Shown piece after piece: positions 1 to 4,549 of a stretch of 5,254 nucleotides of DNA. The translations under genes were made by a program, and so were the position numbers. Position 1 is the stretch's first letter; each line of letters opens with the position of its first letter. This stretch comes from Acidimicrobiia bacterium (lineage in GTDB: Bacteria > Actinomycetota > Acidimicrobiia > Spongiisociales > SHLN01), in the NCBI GenBank assembly GCA_030623545.1, contig JAUXLW010000111.1, forward strand, positions 1-5,254. Reading direction: 5' to 3'. A model generated the notes under the pieces. It saw nothing but the letters and a program-made list of their open reading frames with translations. It was not told the origin of the DNA and ran no database searches.

Positions 1-406
1 CGCACAGGCAGAGCGACAGCATGTCCTCCGGGGAGATGTCTTCGGGGTTTTCGATGCATCCCTCGACAAAGAGGGTCTTGACACCATCCGGCCAGGGCTC
101 ACCGAGATCCGTTTGCGAAACTGCCTGAGCCGCGACTAATGCTGTCTCTGCCTCAGCTAGGTCCGCCTCCAGCGAGTCAGCCCGGGCTCGGGAATCTCCC
201 AGCTCAGATTGTGCCCGATCCCGGCTCGATTCGGCGTCCTCGATCTCACTGCGAGCCAGATCGCGCTCGCTCTCAACCTTGTCGAGCTCCGCCAACAACT
301 CCTGGTACTCGTCTGATTCGGTGACTTCCGGGCTACAGGCGGCGAAGAACACAGAACTGAGTGCCAAAGCGGCAACCATCTTGAAAGTAAATGCCCCGGG
401 TCTCAT
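1..406 (-). CDS. Coiled-coil lipoprotein with C-terminal Cys motif, partial
   Basis: Function is unknown; it is predicted to be a lipid-anchored extracytoplasmic protein. The frame is open from the ATG at 406 to the left edge, giving 135 codons without a stop, so the C-terminus is missing. Residues 1-23 form a lipoprotein signal peptide: a short basic start, a hydrophobic stretch, then a lipobox ending FAAC, with Cys24 as the lipidation site. Residues about 33-96 are rich in Glu, Asp, Arg, Ala and Leu with heptad-like spacing, as in a coiled coil. From about residue 104 a different domain begins, with Trp105, an FVEGC segment (Cys117) and a CLC pair (Cys133, Cys135) just before the edge. The start is supported by AAGAGGGG about 5 nt upstream. 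A second ATG at codon 10 is possible but would cut the basic start of the signal peptide. It is divergent from the TPR gene. The family is not one I can name. Confidence 0.85.
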   Translation of the reverse strand, partial: MRPGAFTFKMVAALALSSVFFAACSPEVTESDEYQELLAELDKVESERDLARSEIEDAESSRDRAQSELGDSRARADSLEADLAEAETALVAAQAVSQTDLGEPWPDGVKTLFVEGCIENPEDISPEDMLSLCLC

Positions 407-411
407 GAGAC

Positions 412-419
412 CCCTCTTA
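412..419 (-). promoter_or_regulatory. Ribosome binding site of the lipoprotein gene
   Basis: Read on the minus strand this is AAGAGGGG, a purine-rich Shine-Dalgarno-like run ending about 5 nt before the ATG at 406. It fixes the upstream ATG as the start in preference to the internal ATG at codon 10. It also contrasts with the apparently leaderless genes elsewhere in the window. Confidence 0.55.
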
Positions 420-446
420 GTGAGGAACAGGCTTCCCCGTGGCGCA

Positions 447-452
447 AGTGTA
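447..452 (-). promoter_or_regulatory. Candidate -10 box for the lipoprotein gene
   Basis: On the minus strand this reads TACACT, matching the TANNNT pattern of actinobacterial housekeeping -10 boxes. It would place the transcript start near 440 and give a leader of about 34 nt that contains the AAGAGGGG ribosome binding site. No convincing -35 hexamer is seen 16-18 nt upstream, so the call rests on the -10 match and spacing alone. Confidence 0.35.
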
Positions 453-489
453 TGAGATGGGGTCGCCTGATTGGGGGAATGTCGTACAG

Positions 490-502
490 CCGATCCGATC
501 GG
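490..502. repeat. 13-bp palindrome CCGATC-C-GATCGG
   Basis: Two perfect 6-bp arms flank a single central C. Outside the arms, 488 and 504 also pair (A/T), while 489 and 503 give only G/T. The element sits about 37 bp upstream of the candidate lipoprotein -10 box and about 200 bp from the TPR start. The size and symmetry suit a dimeric regulator, but no regulator gene is nearby and it may be chance. Confidence 0.4.
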
Positions 503-520
503 TTGATCAGTAGGTCGTCG

Positions 521-536
521 GGCTCGTCCTCGAGCC
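521..536. repeat. Perfect hairpin, 6-bp stem with TCCT loop
   Basis: GGCTCG at 521-526 and CGAGCC at 531-536 are exact reverse complements separated by four bases. No T-rich run follows on either strand, so it is not a classical intrinsic terminator. It lies 18 bp from the 490-502 palindrome. It could be part of an untranslated leader or small RNA, or be chance in GC-rich DNA. Confidence 0.35.
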
Positions 537-705
537 ATCCGCGGTTTCGTCGCTCGCACATGGCGAGGTCCCGGGATGGTTAAGGAAGTTCCGCGGTCTT
601 CCCCAAAGCGCTGCTGCCTGACCACCGGTCGATGTCGAGGGGCCGTACGGAGGTGACGCATCGTCCGTCGACGGTGGCGAGCGCGGCGCACCTTGCCGGC
701 AGCGC

Positions 706-711
706 TAGCTT
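706..711 (+). promoter_or_regulatory. -10 box of a leaderless promoter for the TPR gene
   Basis: TAGCTT fits TANNNT and is followed by exactly 6 nt before the ATG at 718, which places the expected transcript start on the A of the start codon. No Shine-Dalgarno sequence precedes this ATG, which agrees with leaderless translation. No good -35 hexamer is seen at the normal distance. Confidence 0.5.
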
Positions 712-717
712 TGGCGT

Positions 718-1551
718 ATGGGAGAAAAGGCGCATGGGCATAGCAAGGGACGCAAGCCGCCCAGTTCCAAGGGGCACCGCGGTGGCGGTTACGGCGCGTC
801 GCGGGGCGGCAGAGGACGCTATGGGCGCACCGGGGGTGGCGGTTTCCAACCTCGCCGGGAAGGCCAGGGACGTAGTAAAGACTCGGGAACCCGACCTCAG
901 CTCGATTTGTCCGCCGGCGCCCAACTGCCGCGCTGGGTTCAGGAGGAAGTTAATCGCAACACCAGGAAGGAGCGTCGCCAGGCCGTCCTTCAATACCTCG
1001 AGGCCGCCGCGGAGGCTTTTGCCGATGCCAAATACGGCAAGGCGGCTCAACGGGCGGAACAGGCCAAAGAGGCCTCCTCATCTAACGCGACAATACGAGA
1101 GATACTCGGCCTCTCGTATTACCGGTTAGGCCGCTGGAAAGAGGCTCTCAAGGAGCTGCGAGGGTTCCGGCGCATTGCCGGGGAAACCACCCACATGCCG
1201 GTGGAGATGGACTGCCTGCGGGCGCTCGAACGATCCCATGATGTGGAAAAGGTCTGGGCGCAGCTACACGATCTCGGCGGACGCCGGGACACGATGCGGG
1301 AAGGCCGCGTGGTGTACGGCTCATATTTGCTCGATGCCGGCCGGCTCGCTGAGGCGTGGAAGGTGATCAATCCCAAGAAGATCCACAAGGAGGCTGACGA
1401 GAGCTCGCTGCGGCAGTGGTATGTGGCGGCCCGGGTGGCCGCTCGTCTGGGCGATAACTCGAGTGCTCGTCAGCTTGTAAGTGCGATTACCACAGCCGAT
1501 CCCGGCTTCCCCGGGCTCGACCAACTAGAGCAGGAGATCGCGGGCTCGTAA
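718..1551 (+). CDS. TPR-like helical repeat protein with Gly/Arg-rich N-terminus
   Basis: This 277-residue cytoplasmic protein has two parts. Residues 1-60 are low-complexity, basic and rich in Gly, Arg, Lys and Ser, with RGG-like clusters around 21-24 and 29-42, and are probably disordered. From about residue 70 it is helical, with TPR-type signatures: a repeat near 94-122 (pattern A-FADAKYGKAAQRAEQA) and a clearer one near 124-156 (GLSYYRLGRWKEALKELR). Weaker helical pairs continue to the C-terminus, including LLDAGRLAEAWKV and ARVAARLGDNSSARQL. From memory, similar basic-tailed TPR proteins occur in Streptomyces and relatives; their function is unknown. A TPR array suggests a protein scaffold, and the RGG-like tail suggests nucleic acid contact; both are inferences. 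The start is chosen because the ATG lies 6 nt after a -10 box and the tail begins there. It converges on the MBL hydrolase gene. Confidence 0.9.
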   Translation: MGEKAHGHSKGRKPPSSKGHRGGGYGASRGGRGRYGRTGGGGFQPRREGQGRSKDSGTRPQLDLSAGAQLPRWVQEEVNRNTRKERRQAVLQYLEAAAEAFADAKYGKAAQRAEQAKEASSSNATIREILGLSYYRLGRWKEALKELRGFRRIAGETTHMPVEMDCLRALERSHDVEKVWAQLHDLGGRRDTMREGRVVYGSYLLDAGRLAEAWKVINPKKIHKEADESSLRQWYVAARVAARLGDNSSARQLVSAITTADPGFPGLDQLEQEIAGS

Positions 1552-1565
1552 CGCTCGCCCGTCTC
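1534..1565. terminator. Possible shared terminator hairpin between convergent genes
   Basis: GAGA (1534-1537) pairs with TCTC (1562-1565), and CGGGC (1541-1545) pairs with GCCCG (1557-1561). This gives 9 bp with a 3-nt bulge on one side and an 11-nt loop containing the TPR stop codon. It overlaps the ends of both convergent genes and could act in both directions. There is no T-rich run, so it is at best a U-less actinobacterial-type terminator. Confidence 0.25.
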
Positions 1566-2475
1566 AACGTTGCGAGAGCCAGCGTTGGATGCCCGTGATT
1601 TGCATGGGCCAGAAGGTGTTCCTGTCGTATTGGTCGATTGCCTCTTCGCTGAGGCCTTCAGCCCGATAGCCCTCGAGCACCCAGGCCCGCATCTGTTCGG
1701 TGCCGTCAGCCGCATCGTCAAGGTTGACCACAAATTCGACCCAATCGTGCAAGCGCTCCTCAGCCTGCTCGAACACCCGGGCCACGGCTTTGGTGACGCC
1801 GTAGTGCGCGAAGCCGACCATACCCGGCTCACGAGCAGCCATGCGCCGCAGCTGTGTGACCAATATGGCTTCGTCGAAGTCGGGCGGGGGAGTGAGCGGC
1901 TGCACGAGATGCCCATGGGGAAAGGCGATTCCTACCGAGTCGCCGACGAACATCGCTCCGGACTGATCCTCGCTGAACACGATGTGATGCTGAGCATGGC
2001 CGGGTGTGTAGAGGACCTCGAGTGACCGGGTTCCTCCCAGATGGACCCTCGACCCTTCGTCGAGCACCAGGATGCGGTCCTCGGGCACCGGGATCATCGG
2101 ACCCCACAACGCCTGCATACCCTCGGGCGTGTAGATCCGTTCTGCCGACAACCAGAGCCGACCCGGGTCGACAAGGTGGCGTGCCCCTCTGCTGTGGACG
2201 CCGATCTTGGAGGCGGGATATCGGTCGGCAAAGTGCCCGGCGCCGCCGGCGTGGTCGAGATGAATATGGGTGACCACCATGGCCGCGACATCGTCCACTC
2301 CAATCGACTCGAGAGCGGCCACAAGATGGGGGAGGACGTTTGACGGGCCACATTCGATGAGGACCCTTTCGGGTGTATCGAACAGGTAACAGGCCAGACG
2401 CTCGGGCTCACCATGCATGCCCGCGTCGATCATGTAGAGCGAATTGCCAAGGTCGGTCACGCTGACATCGAACAT
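1564..2475 (-). CDS. MBL-fold metallo-hydrolase
   Basis: This 303-residue enzyme of the metallo-beta-lactamase superfamily is probably a cytoplasmic, dinuclear-metal hydrolase; no signal peptide is seen. The superfamily metal motif is complete: HIHLDH at 70-75 (His70, His72, Asp74, His75), then His160 in TPGHAQHH, Asp179 in FVGDSVG and His224 in FAHYG. The region after the first motif has the HSRGARHLVDP segment (94-104) found in glyoxalase II-like and lactonase-like members. The C-terminal 70 residues are helical and probably form a substrate cap. There is no beta-CASP insertion, so RNase J or CPSF-type nuclease activity is unlikely. The substrate cannot be told from sequence; thioester or lactone hydrolysis is the family-based guess. 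The start is supported by a -10 box 6 nt upstream and the lack of an upstream ribosome binding site. It is divergent from the SSB gene across 96 bp. Confidence 0.95.
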   Translation of the reverse strand: MFDVSVTDLGNSLYMIDAGMHGEPERLACYLFDTPERVLIECGPSNVLPHLVAALESIGVDDVAAMVVTHIHLDHAGGAGHFADRYPASKIGVHSRGARHLVDPGRLWLSAERIYTPEGMQALWGPMIPVPEDRILVLDEGSRVHLGGTRSLEVLYTPGHAQHHIVFSEDQSGAMFVGDSVGIAFPHGHLVQPLTPPPDFDEAILVTQLRRMAAREPGMVGFAHYGVTKAVARVFEQAEERLHDWVEFVVNLDDAADGTEQMRAWVLEGYRAEGLSEEAIDQYDRNTFWPMQITGIQRWLSQR

Positions 2476-2481
2476 CTGGTC

Positions 2482-2487
2482 ACGCTA
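2482..2487 (-). promoter_or_regulatory. -10 box of a leaderless promoter for the MBL hydrolase
   Basis: On the minus strand this reads TAGCGT, followed by exactly 6 nt (2481-2476) and the ATG at 2475. The arrangement matches that upstream of the TPR and GGT-like genes and predicts transcription starting at the A of ATG. No Shine-Dalgarno sequence is present. Confidence 0.5.
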
Positions 2488-2505
2488 GTGCCCCGGCCTC
2501 CAGCT

Positions 2506-2523
2506 CCCCGTGTCACACCGGGG
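2506..2523. promoter_or_regulatory. 18-bp dyad between divergent promoters, possible operator
   Basis: The sequence CCCCGTGTCACACCGGGG contains the perfect odd palindrome GTGT-C-ACAC (2510-2518), flanked by CCCC and GGGG. A single extra C on the right breaks full symmetry. It ends 3 bp before the candidate SSB -10 box and lies about 18 bp upstream of the hydrolase -10 box, so a bound protein could touch both promoters. No regulator gene is adjacent, and binding is inferred from position and symmetry only. Confidence 0.35.
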
Positions 2524-2526
2524 CCT

Positions 2527-2532
2527 TATCGT
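2527..2532 (+). promoter_or_regulatory. Candidate -10 box for the SSB gene
   Basis: TATCGT fits TANNNT and would start transcription near 2539, giving a leader of about 33 nt that carries the purine-rich ribosome binding site. The -35 region is covered by the GTGTCACAC dyad and has no clear TTGACA-like hexamer. Confidence 0.35.
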
Positions 2533-2553
2533 GCAAAGGCAAGCCCGGAGGGC

Positions 2554-2563
2554 AGAAGGGGAA
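2554..2563 (+). promoter_or_regulatory. Ribosome binding site that sets the SSB start
   Basis: AGAAGGGGAA is a purine-rich Shine-Dalgarno-like run whose AAGGGG core ends 10 nt before the ATG at 2572. It supports starting at 2572 and not at an in-frame ATG far upstream (2413), which lies inside the antisense hydrolase gene. The next in-frame ATG at 2578 would be 16 nt away and is less likely. Confidence 0.45.
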
Positions 2564-2571
2564 GCCGATGT

Positions 2572-2895
2572 ATGGATATGAATCTCGTGGTGTTGGCGGG
2601 CAGCGTTTCTGCCCCACCGGAGCACCGGGTATTCGAGTCAGGAGCGAAGCTCCTACGACTACTGATCACCGTCCGAACCGATGAGCCGCGGCGCCGGGTT
2701 GACGTTGTGCCCGTCACGCTCTGGGATCCTCCCGACGAACTACGGCAAGTCGCAATCGGCAGTCGAGTTTGGGTGGCCGGGTCGGTGCAGCGACGGTTCT
2801 GGGATGCCGAGGCGGGCCGCAAGAGCCGACTCGAGGTTGTCGCCCAGCAAGTGACTCTGCGGCCATTGGAGGAACTGGTCGAAGACGAAGATTGA
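2572..2895 (+). CDS. Compact single-stranded DNA-binding protein (SSB family, OB fold)
   Basis: This 107-residue protein covers essentially one OB fold. It would bind single-stranded DNA during replication, repair or recombination. Family features in order are NLVVLAGSV at 4-12 (first strand), an Arg-rich loop near 35-44, a VVPVTLW strand ending at Trp51, the GSRVWVAG turn at 63-70, and the RRFWDAEAGRKSRLEVVA block at 74-91, which closely resembles SSB paralogues. Canonical SSBs are about 150-180 residues, with a flexible linker and a DDDIPF-type tail that recruits partners. Here the protein stops soon after the fold with EELVEDED: acidic, but with no linker and no terminal Phe. It is therefore more likely an accessory paralogue than the main replicative SSB. 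The start at 2572 is chosen from the ribosome binding site and the family N-terminus. It is divergent from the hydrolase and 65 bp upstream of the GGT-like gene. Confidence 0.88.
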   Translation: MDMNLVVLAGSVSAPPEHRVFESGAKLLRLLITVRTDEPRRRVDVVPVTLWDPPDELRQVAIGSRVWVAGSVQRRFWDAEAGRKSRLEVVAQQVTLRPLEELVEDED

Positions 2896-2916
2896 TCCCC
2901 GGATGGCCGCGGTCGG

Positions 2917-2937
2917 CCGCCGCCAGGGTTGCGGCGG
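2917..2937 (+). terminator. GC-rich hairpin after the SSB gene
   Basis: CCGCCGC (2917-2923) and GCGGCGG (2931-2937) are perfect 7-bp complements around a 7-nt loop, 22 nt after the SSB stop codon. No T-run follows, so it would have to act as a U-less terminator of the kind proposed for actinobacteria. It separates SSB from the next gene, which has its own -10 box starting 12 bp downstream. Confidence 0.4.
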
Positions 2938-2948
2938 GTGAGGCGTTA

Positions 2949-2954
2949 TAGGCT
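2949..2954 (+). promoter_or_regulatory. -10 box of a leaderless promoter for the GGT-like gene
   Basis: TAGGCT fits TANNNT and is followed by exactly 6 nt before the ATG at 2961, with no Shine-Dalgarno sequence. An overlapping TATAGG at 2947-2952 is an alternative but matches the pattern less well. The spacing is the same as at the TPR and hydrolase genes. Confidence 0.5.
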
Positions 2955-2960
2955 GCGCCC

Positions 2961-4487
2961 ATGGCAAGGGTGATTACGGCCGCGGGATCCACGATCGGGG
3001 CAGAAGCCGCGGCCGCCGTGGCGGATCTCGGCGGTAATGCGGTTGACGCCGCCATCGCCGCAGTAATTGTCTCGATGTGCACCGAGCCGGGGATTAACGC
3101 CCCGGGCGCCGGCGCCTTTGTCACGATATGGCCACCGGACGGGGACCCGGTAACGATTGACGGGTATTGCGAGATGCCGGGCCGCGCCGATGCCGACCGC
3201 TTAGGGACCGGGCGGCGGGAAGTCTTCATGACATACGGCGGCGGCATGCACACCAACATCGGCTACGGCTCGGTAGCGACTCCCGGCGGTTTCGCCGGAT
3301 TCGAGCTCGCGTCCCGCTCGTTCGGAGCGTGTCCCTGGAGAGAGATACTCCAGCCGGCCATTCATAACACCAGACGAGGATTCCCGGTTCCCACGGTTTC
3401 GGCGAACTACCTCGAGCACTCCCACGACGCTGTGTTCGGCTGGCACCCCGAAAGCAGCAAGGCTATACACCATGCCGACGGCTCAGTCATTTCGGCCGGG
3501 GAGATTCTGGTATTACCGGAACTGGCCAATTCACTCGAGCTGATAGCCGAGGGCGGGGCTGAGGTTTTCTACACCGGGGAGGTCGGACGGGCTATCACCA
3601 CCGAGGTCCACGAAAACGGCGGAATCCTCTCCCAGGCAGATATGGCCGCCTATGAGGCAATCGTTCGCCGGCCCATTCGACTCCACTTAAACGGGTGGGA
3701 GATAGCGACCAACCCTCCGCCGGCTGTGGGCGGTGCCGCCATCGCCGCCATCCTGATGCTCGTGACTCAGGAGGGATTCGACGGATGGACGGCCGAGAAT
3801 GTGTCCCGCCTGGTAGCCGCCCAGAACGCAGTCTTCAACTATCGCCGCACCGCCCTCGAGCCGGCGGATGACCTGCCGGATGCGGTCGAGCGACTGCTGG
3901 AGGCGGCGCGAATGGGTGACCTGCAAACCCTTCTTGCCTCCGGCTCGACCACCCACGTGTCTGCTGTCGATTCGGATGGGCTGGCGTGCTCAATCACATC
4001 ATCTGCCGGGTACGGCTCCGGGGTAAAGGTTTCGGGCACCGGCATCTGGCTCAACAATTCACTGGGAGAGCTGGAGCTCCATCCCAAAGGCTTCCACGGC
4101 CTCGAACCCGGATCCCGGCTCTTTTCCAACATGGCGCCGACTGTTGCACGGAATGGCCGGGGAGCAGTGCTGGCAGTGGGCTCAGCGGGTGCCGACCGCA
4201 TCACAAGTGCCGTGGTGGAAACGCTGCTCAATCACCTGATACTCGATATGGACCTGGCGGCCGCTGTGGGCCATGCTCGCGTGCACGCTGAGACCTTTCA
4301 GGGCGAGCCCACCGTGGCATACGAACTCGATCTACCCGTCGAGATGGAAGGCAACGTGCGTCATTTTCCGGAACACTCGATGTATTTCGGGGGAGTGCAG
4401 GCTGCTGCTTGGAGCGCGGCGGAGGGTCTCGCGGCGACGGCTGATCCCCGTCGTTCTGGTGAAGTTGCCGCCGGCGGAACCGCTTGA
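2961..4487 (+). CDS. Gamma-glutamyltransferase-family Ntn hydrolase, divergent substrate pocket
   Basis: This 508-residue member of the GGT family is made as a proenzyme that cuts itself to expose a catalytic Thr. The nucleophile is visible as Thr330 in GSTTHVSAVDSDG, matching E. coli Thr391, so the predicted subunits are 1-329 and 330-508. Other family landmarks are GNAVDAAIA near 25-33, YGSVATPGGFAGFE in the large subunit, PPPAVGG (PPPSSGG in E. coli), GIWLNN at 361-366, MAPT after 390, GSAGADRI at 407-414 and the C-terminal ADPRRSG. No signal peptide is present, unlike the periplasmic E. coli enzyme, so it is probably cytoplasmic. Key pocket residues differ from E. coli by my alignment: Arg114 is Cys70, Gln430 is Ser367, Asp433 is Glu370, Ser463 is Asn390, and the second oxyanion Gly is Ala411. 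Autoprocessing seems intact, but glutathione hydrolysis is doubtful; an acylase or amidohydrolase on another substrate is possible. I therefore give no ggt symbol. Confidence 0.93.
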   Translation: MARVITAAGSTIGAEAAAAVADLGGNAVDAAIAAVIVSMCTEPGINAPGAGAFVTIWPPDGDPVTIDGYCEMPGRADADRLGTGRREVFMTYGGGMHTNIGYGSVATPGGFAGFELASRSFGACPWREILQPAIHNTRRGFPVPTVSANYLEHSHDAVFGWHPESSKAIHHADGSVISAGEILVLPELANSLELIAEGGAEVFYTGEVGRAITTEVHENGGILSQADMAAYEAIVRRPIRLHLNGWEIATNPPPAVGGAAIAAILMLVTQEGFDGWTAENVSRLVAAQNAVFNYRRTALEPADDLPDAVERLLEAARMGDLQTLLASGSTTHVSAVDSDGLACSITSSAGYGSGVKVSGTGIWLNNSLGELELHPKGFHGLEPGSRLFSNMAPTVARNGRGAVLAVGSAGADRITSAVVETLLNHLILDMDLAAAVGHARVHAETFQGEPTVAYELDLPVEMEGNVRHFPEHSMYFGGVQAAAWSAAEGLAATADPRRSGEVAAGGTA

Positions 4488-4516
4488 ACTGAAGCACTGT
4501 CTCGAAGGGGGTTCGG

Positions 4517-4522
4517 TAGAAT
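4517..4522 (+). promoter_or_regulatory. Candidate -10 box for the SURF1 gene
   Basis: TAGAAT is a good -10 match in the 62-bp gap after the GGT-like gene. It would start transcription near 4529 and leave a leader of about 21 nt with no clear Shine-Dalgarno sequence. A TTGAAC at 4484-4489 is too far upstream (27 nt) to be its -35. Confidence 0.35.
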
Positions 4523-4549
4523 GGCCTTTCACTTCCGTCCTTTTGACCC

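Larger units (their letters stand above)
407..717. other. Gene-free divergent intergenic region
   Basis: This 311-bp stretch lies between the divergent lipoprotein and TPR genes. I see no credible protein gene, tRNA fold or known RNA family in it. It contains a candidate -10 box for each flanking gene, a 13-bp palindrome at 490-502, a 6-bp-stem hairpin at 521-536, and a weaker 5-bp inverted repeat at 584-588 with 598-602. Open frames that enter it from the TPR gene region are out-of-frame shadows. The region is long for a simple divergent promoter, so it may hold operators or a small RNA, but nothing in the sequence proves this. Confidence 0.6.

Noticed and set aside
139..375. Short open frames on both strands inside the lipoprotein gene
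   Set aside because: They lie wholly within the continuous lipoprotein frame, which has a signal peptide, lipobox and ribosome binding site. Their own translations have no features.
580..1050. Minus-strand 156-codon open frame antisense to the TPR gene start
   Set aside because: It is antisense to a gene with clear domain signatures, has no recognisable motif, and ends in the intergenic region.
632..1129. Plus-strand 165-codon open frame overlapping the TPR gene
   Set aside because: It is out of frame with the TPR gene, its translation is low-complexity Arg/Pro-rich without any domain, and it has no ribosome binding site. GC-rich DNA commonly gives such shadows.
1570..2025. Plus-strand 151-codon open frame antisense to the MBL hydrolase
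   Set aside because: The opposite strand carries the complete metal-binding motif set. The plus-strand translation resembles no family I know.
2413..2571. N-terminal extension of the SSB frame to an ATG at 2413
   Set aside because: The extension overlaps the hydrolase N-terminus and its promoter in antisense. The SSB family begins at NLVVLAG, and a ribosome binding site precedes the ATG at 2572.
1564..2895. MBL hydrolase plus SSB as a DNA repair or defence module
   Set aside because: The hydrolase lacks a beta-CASP domain or other nuclease feature, the genes are divergent and not co-transcribed, and no helicase, nuclease or mobile-element gene is nearby.
2572..4487. SSB and GGT-like genes as an operon
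   Set aside because: They share a strand with a 65-bp gap, but a 7-bp GC hairpin and a fresh leaderless-type -10 box lie between them, and their functions are unrelated.
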